The translations under genes were made by a program, and so were the position numbers. A DNA stretch of 64,000 nucleotides from Colletotrichum lupini (Eukaryota > Ascomycota > Sordariomycetes > Glomerellales > Glomerellaceae): positions 4,092,001 to 4,156,000 of the forward strand of contig NC_064675.1 of assembly GCF_023278565.1 (NCBI RefSeq). Reading direction: 5' to 3'. Under the pieces are notes generated by a model. The model worked only from the letters and a program-made list of their open reading frames with translations, was not told the DNA's origin and searched no databases. Positions within the stretch are counted from its first letter, which is position 1. Every line of letters starts with the position of its first letter. Shown one piece after another: positions 24,201-36,420 of the stretch.

Positions 24201-25302
24201 CACTTGGTCAGGACACACATTAGTACCTGGGTAAGACTTGAGAGTTGAGGGGACGAAAAGACAACGGCATGACTTTTGAGCCGCGATGCGCCATGTGTTT
24301 GAGTGGAGAATGGGAACATGGTCAAGACATGGAAGCTGCGCTCCCGCTTGGAGCCGGCCAAATATTGTCGGAGTATCCGTATCCAGTAAGGCACGAATAG
24401 GACAATACCACACGGCACTAGAGTCAAGGTAGGCTCATGGCGACAACAGCTGTGTGGACACCATGTGAAAGGGTGCAGAAAGATGATTGATGGTCCATTA
24501 GGAATAGTAAGGAAGATAGAAGAAGACGAAACGTACAGATACGGGGCTCTACTATGGATAGACTGGTCGCGGCAGCTTCACAACGGAGTGCAATCCGAGC
24601 AACGAACGGCGGGTCCGCGGGTTTGCGAACCCGGCCAACAGCCTCGGTCCTAAGTCAAATAGGGACCAACCTCTGAAAAGCAACAGGCCGAATTTTCAAT
24701 GACGGGCGAGAATACTCGGGTCAAGGTTCCCTAGCCCAACTTGGCCAGGTACAAGCTCGCGACAGAATTGCGTCTACGGGTACGGATAGGCTTGCATAGC
24801 TACTACCTTAGCTGTGTCTGCAGGGAGGAGTTCACGAATAGGGTAAAGGGGGGGATGGTTAGAAGGAAAAAGCAAATAAAGATAGGGACGACGAGAAAGA
24901 GGAAAAAAAAACACGGAGGAGAAAAGACTATTGCCATCAAGCTTGTCACTTCGGACAGGGAACAGGGTGAACAGGATCTTCCCATGTCGTCTACAGAAAG
25001 CAGACGCAAGCCGAGCCAGTAAGTTGCGAGCTGCAGAACAAGGGACCACAGGCCACCCCTGCTCATAAGCACCCAACGCCAGGAACCCAGGCGGGGTGGG
25101 AGGCTCAGGTCCCCGAGAAATTGAAGAATGATCAACACAAGGGTGGGAAAAGGGTGGGTGGTCGATGGAAGGCTGTGCGACGTGCAGTTGAAAGAATGGA
25201 TGGCTGGATGGTAATGTGAGGTGGGTGGTGGTGGTGGTGGGGTTGTTGTTGAAGGAGCGAAAAGGGTGAAGCGGGAGCAGAATCAGAAGGGGAGAATGGT
25301 AA

Positions 25303-25318
25303 GGGGGGGGGGGGGGGG
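25303..25318. repeat. Homopolymer G16
   Basis: Sixteen consecutive G residues in noncoding DNA, preceded by GGTGG-type sequence at 25219-25245; possible G-quadruplex. Confidence 0.85.
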
Positions 25319-26103
25319 CGTGGATCACATGGATGATGGTGCGGGATGTCTGCCAAGTCGAGTTGAGCAAGCACGGTTTGGAAAAAAGAGAAACACGTGA
25401 TCTGGTGAATGCAGCACGTACCTACTAACAGTTTTAAGGTAGATACCTCAGGTACCTTAGGAACCTATGTGCTCTGGCTTTGGGTATCTTGTACCTAAGC
25501 TAGAAGATGGAAGCAATCAAGCACGAAACCTGAACCTTTCGTGACTTCCAACTTAAGACCGGGCGGATCGGAACAACAATTCCCTCCGCCGTTTTCTCTG
25601 TCCTCAAGTCATGTCACTTGCTGGGAAGACCACAGCTGACACACGGCCTCGTTGAAATGGGACACCGGGGGGCGGAGGGGGCGGTGGAGTCGAGACCAGG
25701 GGAGAGCTCACATCACCGGCAGTGTATCGTCATCCTCCATCTTGAGAGTCTGCCTACTTTCCGAAACCGATGGCTACAACGACAAATTTGACTACACCCT
25801 ATCACATTGTCGTATCATTAAAGGACAAGGTGGCGAACTGACCGAACGGCCGGGAGTAGATCAAAGATTGGTCGCCGGGCATCATGCAACGTTTAACTTA
25901 CACAACTGGACATCCCTCTGCCAACTAAGACTTCATCTCTTAGATAGCAAGCAAGCCAATTTTTGTTCACTCACTTGTCACCCATGTGGATGAAGCTGGG
26001 CAACTCTATTCTAACAGAACCTAGGCACATACCCAACGTAAGCTAAACCGTCTCATCGTATCTTGAGATGGTGTGGTGCAAGTGCCCACCCGACATCCGA
26101 GAG

Positions 26104-26105
<2 letters not shown>

Positions 26106-26156
<51 letters not shown>
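26106..26156. repeat. (CT)25 dinucleotide repeat
   Basis: Uninterrupted CT/TC alternation of about 51 bp in the gene desert. Confidence 0.95.
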
Positions 26157-26159
<3 letters not shown>

Positions 26160-27933
26160 TCACCAACTGCTCTGGATTTAGCTTCAAGAAACACCCAGCA
26201 TGTTCCTCGTCAAAGCTAACCTTATTGGTTCAGCAAGGCGAGCCGATTTCAGTCTTGAAGATGAAGGGTCAGCGGGAGGGACGCTGCGGCATAACTTCAA
26301 GATGTCCGGATCCGCCTCATCGCCATCGGCGGGGTGGTCATGCAGTGGCACTTGCATTTGTTTGTATTCGTATGCGCTTTCGACGTTCAATGGCGCAACA
26401 TATCAGCCGGGGCACATTGACTATGCGCAATGGACTTTGCATTCTCTATCATATTGCTCCATACATAACATGCTGCTCTCAAAGTCAATGGCTATCTAGA
26501 GTCTGAAACTAGGCGAGGCCATGCGTCCAAACACGCACGTTGGTTTCCAGCACGACAGGTTACCGCGAGTCTGGGCGGAAATTTACTTGCGTGTCAAAAA
26601 ATACCAAGACTCATCCAATTGCATCGGTCAAAGCTACACGATCATTTGGCAGAAAACGCTAGCATACTACGTACAGCAAATAGCCGGGAGCGGGAAAAGT
26701 CTCCAGGTATGATCCACGGCATTGGCTACTATCACATTCACAAGCCAGCGTCGTTGAGGAATCGTTGCCAAGACTTTACAACAAGCCGTTCTGTCGCCTG
26801 CTGATGGTCGCAAGACCCCGGGCACAGGGCGATCAGGACAATGCTGTGATTATCTTGGGATTGAGCAGGGGAACTCTGTCGCATCAGTGACTGGGAAGGG
26901 GATCGTGGAGAACGGCAATATCCGTTTGATTCCATCGAGACATGCTCCCGGCGTTGCTACGACTGCTAGGGATGCCAGCTTAAGCTAACGTCGGCGGCAT
27001 GGCAAGTGAGGGTGCCATATGGGCGACTGTGCGCCCTGGCTACTGCAGCATTCCGGCACCTAGTGTGTAGAGAATGTGTGTACCTTACTGGATTGCGCCC
27101 GCATGGCTTTGAGGAAAGGAAGGTCGAAGCCAATGTGCCAAGAAAACCGAAGTGCATGTGGCAGTACTCCGTAATGGTGAAAGTGTGTGCCTGCGCTTTG
27201 TGTGCATGATGGTGGGAGTGCGCGTACGGGCTACCGCACAGCGAGATGATCAAGCCAGATCTGATTTCCCTTCGATATGCACGGGCGTGGTGTATGCGTA
27301 CCGTATTGCCTGTTCAAGGTACGAATACCCGTACCGTAGAGGGATGACCGCGCAAGTATGGATATGGATGGCTGTCGAGAACATGGATGGATCGAGGCAG
27401 AAACGAACTCCAACAGTCTCCATCTAGCTTGCCGCAAAGGTAGGGGTGTGGTTGAGCGCCGGCTATGCAGTATCCACGCCAAGGTACCCCCTACCCCAAT
27501 CAATCTTCGTGCGCAGATTTGCGGCATCCCAGGGCGGCGCGTTTCAAGGTTCACCCATACATCTGGGCAGTTCCATTTACGCAACGGCAGGCTCCTCATC
27601 CAGAGTCCTGGAGCAGATTACATTGGGCATCGAGGTATTCGCTCAATTGGTTAATCGGACCCAGGAGCTACGTCCGACGATGGATGTGTGATGATGGTGA
27701 TGGTGATGGTGCACGGCTGAGAACAACGGGCGCGTGGTACCCGGCGTTGAAGGCAAATGGCTCATGCTCTGAACGCCTACCTAGTGACCCGACTACTGAT
27801 ACTAGATAGAGGTAAAGGGCCGTGCTGGTGAATCGGCGTTTGTCGGCAGGAAACCGGCGATGGACTTTATTTTCAGATGCCGCCGCCTAGGAGGGTTGAG
27901 ATTTCGGGATGCAGGGCATCTTTGACATATTGA

Positions 27934-27957
27934 TGCCTTGGTGCCTTGGTGCCTTGA
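27934..27957. repeat. Tandem octamer TGCCTTGG x3
   Basis: Two exact copies and one copy differing at the last base (TGCCTTGA). Confidence 0.85.
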
Positions 27958-30900
27958 TTTATGCCCTTAGTCACCTGCAGGCTGCAAATGATGCCTGAGA
28001 TATTTGCAGCCTGGCCGCTGGGATATCAATCCTCAGGCAGCACAGATGCGGCGCGCATAGTGCCCAAACTGAGGTGAACCGATACCCGTCTATAGGTACG
28101 GAGTACTCCATGGTCCACACTACATAAGGTAAGGTACCGAAACTTGGAGGAATAAATTCATACTGCGTAGACGGCAAGCGATTATGGACTGCCTACCTTT
28201 TTGTCAAGGGACGTGGGTACTCACCTACCGCACCAAACGAATGCGGATATCCCATCTCTCACAGGTGCAAAGTACGTACATGCCTCGTCTGGTTTGAGGC
28301 ACGCCACAGCAGACCTAGGTATACTAGAACCTAGAAGAAGCTCGGGGCATCGGCGTTGCATCTTGGTCCGCATCGCAACAAATCCAACATCACTTGCAGT
28401 TGGGCTGCAATCCTGCAGTATTCACTAGGTTGACGTTCTCCATCTCTCTCAACGCCCACAGATAGCCGTGGCTGTTATTGACAGGTGAGCGTTTTCCTTG
28501 GGCCCAACGTGTGCTTGGATCTGAAACTTGACACCAATAGCAAACCACCCTTCCCCTCTTTTCTTTGCGTCTTGGGCTTCATCTCACAGCATTTATCCTG
28601 GATAGCTCGCCTGTATCGACCACCAATCTCGCAGCTCGGCTGTGCGGGGCCCGGAGCCGGCCCCGACGACACATCCTCCATTTGTTTCTGCGGCCGGACG
28701 GGGGACACTGGGGTTGCAATTGGAAGGGTATTCTGTACCACGCCGCTACGGATACCTGCCAGCAGCACCCATTCATCTCGCAACCCACCCACCCAACCTT
28801 CAACTTTCGATCACCTCTCGCATCTCATCTCATCCTACATCAGAACCGGCCAGACGTACGGACACTGCTCGTGCTGTCTGAAAACTCTCCATTGAGGCAC
28901 GATGAACGCTCCCGCATTGGCAGCCCGAAATCGACGAGTTTCTCCCTGTTGCATCCTGGACCTAGGCACCCCATCTGGTCAAGCTAGTGCTGGAGCCGGA
29001 GTCGGACCCGGAGCTCAGACAACATGAGTTCCAACCTTGTACCAGCAACTGGACTCTTCATTCTTCAACGGGATACCCGTACCATTCTGCCATGTTCCCA
29101 GGATGTGTCCTCCTCGATGGATCTGTCCCAACTCACAACCTACCCCTACGTCAAAGGGGGCAAATTGAGAAGGCAATGTAAGTATCCGCACCTTGCGAGG
29201 GCGGGCAAGACTCGAGGGCGGGAGCGGGAGCATAGAAGAAGTGTCTCCTTCGTAGCCCTGCTAATTAGCCTGACCCCCTTCCCCGGGGAACTTGGAAGGG
29301 CCATGACCAGGGCTGACCCTCTTATCCCGGTTCATTGTCTATGCTCCCGAAGCCTGAAGTTCTGGACATCGCTCCCTGGGCCTGGGTCCTAACTCCCTAC
29401 GAATACTCCCTCACAGCCGCCAAGGGGGCCAGCGACTGGGAGCCTGGGTTCCCGCTCAATAGCCAAGGAAGAGCCTGAGACAAGACCTACCAACCTTCCC
29501 ACACCTACCTTGCCTGACCACCTCACCGACGGCCTTCAGGTTCACTACTCACACGGACCAATGCAGTAATCAAAGCCCGATGTCCGTGGGCAACAATAGA
29601 GACTCGGCCGGCCGGACTTTGATCAAGGGCTCATGATATGCAGAGACTGGACCACCATTGGCCATCGGCCGTCGGCGATATCATCCTGACTTGAACCGAC
29701 CAATCGTTCACACAAGCGACGAAGAAGCCAAACAAGGCCGCCAATCGCCTCGGTTCCCGACCTACCGGAAGCGTGCCTAGGATGCCGAACCGGCACTCTG
29801 TCCTGCAAATTCAATTCTGACGACGGCACCGACTGTTGAGTCTTGCTGTCGGGGCTAGAGCTCCACGCCTGTCTCAGTGAATGCGCTGGGGTCGTTGTTC
29901 ATCTTCAGACTCCATTGGGTACCACAGTACCTACTCCAATTCAAACCCCATGGCCGGTCCTACGTTGATCGAGAATCTGCAGGCAAATGAGCAGTATCCT
30001 CAATTGCGACTTCAGTATGAGTGTACTACCCCAATTTGGCCAACTCAGTCTCACTCCGGGCAGGCCTCACTCACGCCCGCCGCCAAGTAAACGAGGCTGG
30101 GGTTCTTAGCTCAGCCCCGGAAAGACGATGAGGATGAAGTACGGATGTAAACAGCATCCGCTTAGTCAACAAACAGGAAATCATCCACAACAGACACTGA
30201 CGATAGCCTGCGTGCGTCCGCGGCGGAATCCCTACGCCCCACGAGTCTTATTCTTGATCCTTGGACATGACATTTCCTCTTCGCTCTGCTCTCATTCTTG
30301 GCCCTTGGATTACTACATTGGTATCCTTGAGCGGGCGCGACGCATCTCACACTGGAGTCGACTAGTGTCTGGGGGTGTGATTTGTCTGCCCGCCTTGTGT
30401 ACGAGTGGCCTGATTCTGTATCGTTATTTAACAAAATCTCGCGTCTAGTGGTGTCATAGCCTGATGAGCCTAGAAAGGGCCCGAGCACGGTTCTGGGTAC
30501 TCGACCGCTCGCCTTGTTGTCTGGCCTTGGTCCGCCTCACGTGGTAAGGGCCTTTTGAACAGATGGGAGTTGGGACACCAAAGCGGATTCTCACAGTACC
30601 CAGATCCCAGACATGGATGGCGGATTGCGGTTGACTACGTACATACAAATGCACTGGGCAGGCAAGTTAGCAGGCCTGAGGCGGACGCGGGGCTCCCGCA
30701 CTCCGCGGGCCTCCGCGAAGCGGTCGCAACGCCAGTGGTCCGGCGACACTGCTTTGTCGTGTCCGAGCAGCCGTGTGTTCGACGCTAGACTCGTTCACCC
30801 AACCGCCCTAGCTAAGTGGACGCTGATGCTCCAGCTCAACCGTCTTATTCCCACATCGACATCGACAGGCCATGACGCCTTTCTTGTCATGGTCTTTTCA

Positions 30901-33900
30901 CCCTTACTTTGATCCCCTCCTTCCTGGAAGAGACCCGGAGGGGTTTCTCACAGACGAGGGGGCCGAGAAGGGTTGAGGCGAAATGGGGCCAAAGGATGTC
31001 GGCACGAGAGAGTTGAGAGAGTCGAGACGACAGGGCCGACATAGGGAGATGGGTGAGATGGGCCAGAGAAGGCGGAGAGAGAGAAAGCCAGAGAATGAAC
31101 GGGATGGCCCTTCAGCTTTCCCTGTTACACTAGGGATGCCATCGAGCGCATGGCCATACCCTTTCAGAGGCCGATACACCCACAAGTGATCAACAAGAGA
31201 CGGACGGAAAAAGCACAAGAGCGAAGATACCCCATGCTCCCCTCTCGGCCCATCCTGCTGGGCCACCCATGCCCACTTCACCGGCCTCACATTCGTCTTG
31301 GCCATCTCTCATGCGCCCGCCCGCTCGCTGAGCTCCCCGCTCCCCATTAGCAAGCTCCCCGCCGACATATGCCTTGTAGCCTCGTCGAATGCCTCACGTC
31401 CCCTACCCCGCCCATGACGCCTTGTCACTCTGTGTCGCACTTGTTCCCCGAGCTCGCTTGGCCTGGTCCTGTCGCGATGATGGGCAATGGCGACGTTTCC
31501 GATGATTCCCGCCAGGTAGGCAGGGCTCCCAGCCAACCTGATCACGACTCGCGGAGGCACGTCCGTAACACCCAAGAACTCCGTCATCTACGGACACTTT
31601 GCATACAATACTATCCGTACGGAGTAGTGTGCGGATACCATCACTCCATCTCAACTTCTCAAGTCCTTAACACCTATCCTTGGCCTCCTTTTCTTGGTTA
31701 CCCTATCCCGATACGCTAAGGTAGCGCATCAGCTTCAGTTCTTTGCTGGCTATGTCCAGATTGAGCTAGACTGAAGTCGACCAAACTACCTACCTCCGAC
31801 TCGGAGCTTGGAGACGTTGTACTCACTGATGGCACAGATCCAAGCCTCGAAAGACATGGTGCACACGTCCAAGGTCACGCATCTGTTGCCATTGGTCTAG
31901 GAGATGTCGAAAACCTGAGCTAAAACAAAACCAAACAAGAATGGAATGACGGCCAGAACCGAACCGGCCGAAATGCCAGTGCGGCTGCAGACCTTTGGCC
32001 TGCATGGTAAATGTTTGACGTGTCGTGGTTTCGCAGTTCACTGTAGACTAACACGACGATGGCGTGGGCACAGCGAATTTCGCCATCTAGACCCGATGCA
32101 TTGTTGTCACGTTAAGCCTTCCAGTGTCGCACCTAGCCTGCTCCACGGGAGGAGTCTTGACTGCTGTGCCACGTTAGACTGCAGCTCGAGCACGGCACAG
32201 ATACCTACCCGCAGCTGGGGGAAAGATGGGGGTTCTGGACTGTGTGATAGAGAAAGATGGTTTCAGCCAAATCCGGCGCGTAGCCTTGACCCCATTGGAC
32301 TCCTGTCGAGTGGTGGTTCCAAGATACAGTCAGTGTATTACCATCTTGCTGGTCTTGTCTTACCCGACTTTAGCTGTCCCAAGGAGGGGGACAAGGCACT
32401 ATCACTGTGAACGAGTACTGTGATACATACGGTTACACACACAGCGCTTCCACATGCTGGAGGCTGGAGAGAACAACAGAGTGTCCGAATGTCTGGCTCA
32501 GCCTACCGGTAGCTTCTTGCCCCTTGTCTTACCCACAGTGGCCCGGCACCTCACCAACCTGTCTGACCAGGATCCCGTATGGGCCAATGACGGCCCCTCT
32601 TAACTCTCCGTACGACAGATGAGAGTATGTCATCGGCCTATCTTTCTCTATTGTCAGAAGAGAGGCTCTGTTTGGACCCCGACCACGGTGTAAGCGTGTC
32701 CCGAGGGGCTGTCACGGTCCACCTTACTCCGTAGACCGTCCGGGCCACAAGGGGAAGACGCAAATGTGTGACCGGTACGTTCGCCGTGCGGCACTACTTG
32801 CTTATGAGAATCGCCGGCCGGCTTGGATCATTTCTAATGTCGGCGGTGATGAGCCTCGCTCCACGACACCTCACAACGCGTAGATGTTTCTCATGTTTCC
32901 TCGTCTTTTGCACACAGCTCACCTCACCGATATTTTCACAGCCTCACAGGCGGTCTGTCGGCCTGTCTGCCCTTCTCCGCTTGACTTATTTCCTGCCCTT
33001 TCCTCTTTTCACCCCAGTCACGGTGCTATCCAGATTCCCTGCCTGTCACGACCCATCTCGGTTTCTCTCTCACGTTCCCTGTCTCCAATTTGAATTGTGG
33101 CCCCTCACCTTTCCCTCTTTTTTGCTATATCAGTCAGTCCCGACTCTCGAGGGTATCTGCGCTCAACAGAGGCCAAGACAAGGTATGTCAGATCAGCCAG
33201 GGGGGGCACTGAGTGACCAGGGGTGAAGCTCTTGGCACATATTCAAACATGAGGGAATCGACCGTCCCAGGGATGGGGATACCCCCGTCTCTCATCATAT
33301 ATAGCTGTAGTCAAGTGACTTGGATCCCCGCAGACAGCCTGGTCTGCCATTCGCACCACTGCCATATTAATCCCTTGATCCCAGCTCCCGCCCGCAACGT
33401 CGCCAGAGACAGGCGAGCAAGCAACAGCCGCCGTGACCGCGGCCGCGGTCGCCGCGCCTTGTAACAACCTTGATATGGGCCCTGCACATGGCCTTCACCG
33501 CAAACTGACGGCGGCGGGCGGCAGCAACGGGTGCGGAAAAGATCCAAGCCATCTTAAACTTGCCGCCGTGCCGCGATTTATCTTGGCGTGGGACATGGGG
33601 GAGGGGTCTTGTCAAATTTGTCACGCTCAGAAACAAAGGGACCGTCACTAATAACACCATGGAATCGTCGAACACGTCTAAGTACGGATAGCCGTATGAG
33701 AGGAGCAGTCTAGACTAGCGTAAAGGAGCAACAAGGTGTCGAACCCTCGTCGCACATCGTCAGCAGTCTGGCAACGTCTTCTTGTCTGGCCGTGGCCATT
33801 GAGTCTCGACTCTGGCATTCATCACCAAACTTGGCATCAAACAGCTTGGCGTGGACTTGGCTGTTCATGAACACATGCTCTCCCCCTTCCCCTCCCTTCC

Positions 33901-34362
33901 CTAGTATTGGCCCTTCGTCATCGTCACACCCCGCCCAGCCCCGTTGGTATCGTGACAGTATCAGGTCGAGTGTCTCGCTTGCCGGTCTTCCCACGTCGCT
34001 TGCTCATCTCTCCCTCCGCCTCCACCTTCCGGACGGACTGTTACGTCTGCCCGCCGGGCTTCCGGAAGGCCGGTGCCGGCACAGCCGCCGGCGCCGAATG
34101 ACCACCACCTTCAGTCACCACCCCTCCCCGGCCCTTGGTATCCTCCCAAGCCATTTCCCCCTCACTTCCCGAACCATGATCTATCAATTCTTTTTCTTGG
34201 CTCGCCATCAAGGTGATCCTACGTGGTGCCGTGTGATGCGAGATCTAGCCCCTCAGGCGTGGCGGAGCGAGAGTAGACAAGTCGGGTATGGGTACGGATA
34301 CTCGCGATAGCGAGGCGCATGATGATGGTGAGCAAGTTTTTGCCAAGACCCAAGCCTCTCTC

Positions 34363-34394
34363 TGCCAACTTGCCAACTTGCCAACTTGCCAAGT
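34363..34394. repeat. Tandem octamer TGCCAACT x4
   Basis: Three exact copies and a fourth ending AAGT, head to tail. Confidence 0.9.
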
Positions 34395-35627
34395 CCTCTT
34401 TTCCTCATCACCCAAAATCCCAAGCCCTCTCTCATCAGAAATCAATCATTTTGTTTGCCGCATATGCGTACACGTGCCACAAAAAAAGTCATTGTGCCAA
34501 GATATATCTTGGCGCGCCTCTTATTTGAGAAGTCCCCCCCCCCCCCCGAAGACGCTAGACCTGTGGAAATGATACGATAATGCTTATGCGGCTGCTAGTT
34601 AGGAGCGCGAGCAAGCCACCGCTTCGTCTGTTCGTCGTCATTGGGATGGCTAAGGCCCACGGTCCAATGGACTTTCTCTATGCTTGTCTATCCGTCGCCA
34701 CCCTAACTCCCCGCCATGATCTATATCGCCTAGTCTGCGGCAGTGTTGCATGGACTTCGGGACCCCTCCCGCCCGCCAGCCTGACGTTGCGGTAGGTACA
34801 TGAGCCTACGCTACACGGAAGGTGGTGTCTTTCCACCAAAGCCAAGACAAGCGCGATATCGCCTCGCCAAGTTGTGTACCTACGCATATGTGTGTCCATA
34901 GCTCCAACTCCATCTTGGCACTCGAGGAGGTTGAGAAGTTTGGGCTTGGCTTTTTGGCGCCTCGCCTTGCCCACATTCTCTCTTAGCATGACCGGGGCTA
35001 AACCGCAACAAGATCTAGTAGAGGAACGCGAGCAAAAAGCGCGTCTCATGAATAAGACAGGGAAGTATTTGGCGAAGTTGGTCAATCTTGGGTACTTGGC
35101 CCCTGGGAATGACGGGCCAAGGGTTTGCAGCAAGCGCACACTCAACTCCCAGCTAGCAAGATTAGGCGATGCGGGCAGCGGATGCACCTCGATCGACTTC
35201 GCCATCTGCATACTTGTTGATCACTCATCAACATGCCTAGCTACCCGTATAGAAAACACAGGAGAAGATTTATGACGGACAAAGATTAACTCCCACAATT
35301 CCGACCTCGCTCACAACGACCGGACCCCCACTGGCACCCCCTTGCCCTGGTTCAGACTTCAACCATTCCCCTGGGCCCGAAGCCGCCGCGGCTTACACCA
35401 AAAGCAGCGGCCAGGCTGGTAAGAACCAATGTCAATCCCGGTGCAGCTCTCTGGGCCCCTACTGTGTAGATGATTCGGAAGTGGCGCGCTACTTGGCTGC
35501 GTGGAAGCGGGAGGACTGGAAGCTTAACAGCATGGCGGCGAAGCAGCTGCAGTCTGCAGAGACGGGAGCCAAGGAGGCCCATCACGCATACTCAAAAGTG
35601 ACGAGAAGCACTCCGTACCCCGTACCT

Positions 35628-35635
35628 TTTTTGTT
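35628..35635. repeat. Left target-site duplication TTTTTGTT
   Basis: Eight bases directly outside the left terminal inverted repeat; identical to 36413-36420 outside the right end. Confidence 0.8.
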
Positions 35636-36412
35636 GGGCGATGATATTCTGCCACTAGCTGCCGCTATTCTGCCACCAAGTGTGGCTGCGGCCGCCACAC
35701 GACCGCCGGTCTCGGGTACATACGTAAGCTAGGCTCTGCGTAGTTAGTATTCGAACGGATTAAGCTAATCAGAGGCCGTTAATTAACTTATAGTCGATTA
35801 AATAATTTTAGTAAAAAGTACGGTAATTGACAAATTAGCCTAAGTTGGCGAATTGGCCTAAATCGACGGAATTGTCGATTTGGCCGAATTGACTGCCCAA
35901 TTGACTGCCTAATTAACTAGCTGCCTAATTGACTCGCTCGAAAGGCTTGTAGCGATTTACTAGCGGTAGTCTGTAACGAGGTCGAGGATTTGTAACGCTT
36001 ATTCGGGTAGGTTAACTTTGCGAGGCGTTGCTGCTTTTGATCGCGACTGCTATTTCGTGGGTAGCCTTGTTAAGTGCTGCTCTAGCCTTAGGTAGGCTAG
36101 AGAAGCGCTGGGCGTAAAGTGGGTAGTCGTACTCTACGTGACCGTATTCGTCGTAATTGACGGCATGCTAGTAGACGAAGGGATCGTTAACTTTGCGATT
36201 ATTCTTTTTTTGCGGTATATTGACGTTAGGAATAGCTTTAATTAGCGGTAGCAGTAGCGACGGCGAGGTCGACGAAGTGGTAGTTGTAGGTAGGTAGGTA
36301 GGTAGGTAAGTGGGTGGGTATGGGCAGCTGGCCTCCGGGCTCGGAGGCAGGGGCGGTCGCAGCCACACTTGGGGGCGGGATATCGGCAGGTGCTGGCAGA
36401 ATATCATCGCCC
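35636..36412. mobile_element. 777-bp TIR DNA transposon (non-autonomous or decayed; superfamily uncertain)
   Basis: The ends are inverted repeats: 35636-35696 and the reverse complement of 36352-36412 match at 53 of 61 positions in a gap-free alignment, starting with 19 identical bases (GGGCGATGATATTCTGCCA). An 8-bp direct duplication TTTTTGTT flanks the element exactly, showing an insertion by a transposase-like mechanism. An 8-bp duplication fits hAT, Merlin or some Mutator-like elements. The roughly 60-bp TIR beginning GGG is more like Mutator-like elements than the short CA-starting hAT ends. The interior (35.72-36.27 kb) is visibly AT-richer than the surroundings and has AATTGACTGCC-type reiterations. 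On the minus strand a frame runs from 36407 to 36012, broken by one TAG. No transposase motif is recognisable, so it depends on an enzyme elsewhere or is dead. Confidence 0.85.
36012..36270 (-). pseudogene. Reading-frame remnant inside the TIR element with one TAG
   Basis: In one minus-strand frame a protein-like sequence (IPNVNIPQKKNNRKVNDPFVY) meets TAG at 36168-36170. It then stays open for 51 codons (beginning HAVNYDEYGHVEYDYPLY, later LPKARAALNKATHEIAVAI) to TAA at 36012-36014. The residue content (many Y, D, N, K; few repeats) looks coding rather than random. A CAG-to-TAG change would create the break and has the CpA-to-TpA context of repeat-induced point mutation. I do not recognise the family. 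Confidence 0.45.
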
Positions 36413-36420
36413 TTTTTGTT
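36413..36420. repeat. Right target-site duplication TTTTTGTT
   Basis: Direct copy of 35628-35635, immediately outside the right inverted repeat. Confidence 0.8.

Noticed and set aside
33717..33790. Minus-strand GGGTTCGACACC resembling a tRNA T-arm (B box)
   Set aside because: The T-stem has a mismatch, the TTGCTCC 3' acceptor strand has no GGAGCAA partner at the right distance, and no anticodon arm folds.
34678..35211. 177-codon minus-strand frame
   Set aside because: No domain, codon use irregular, and a comparable frame is open on the other strand over the same DNA.
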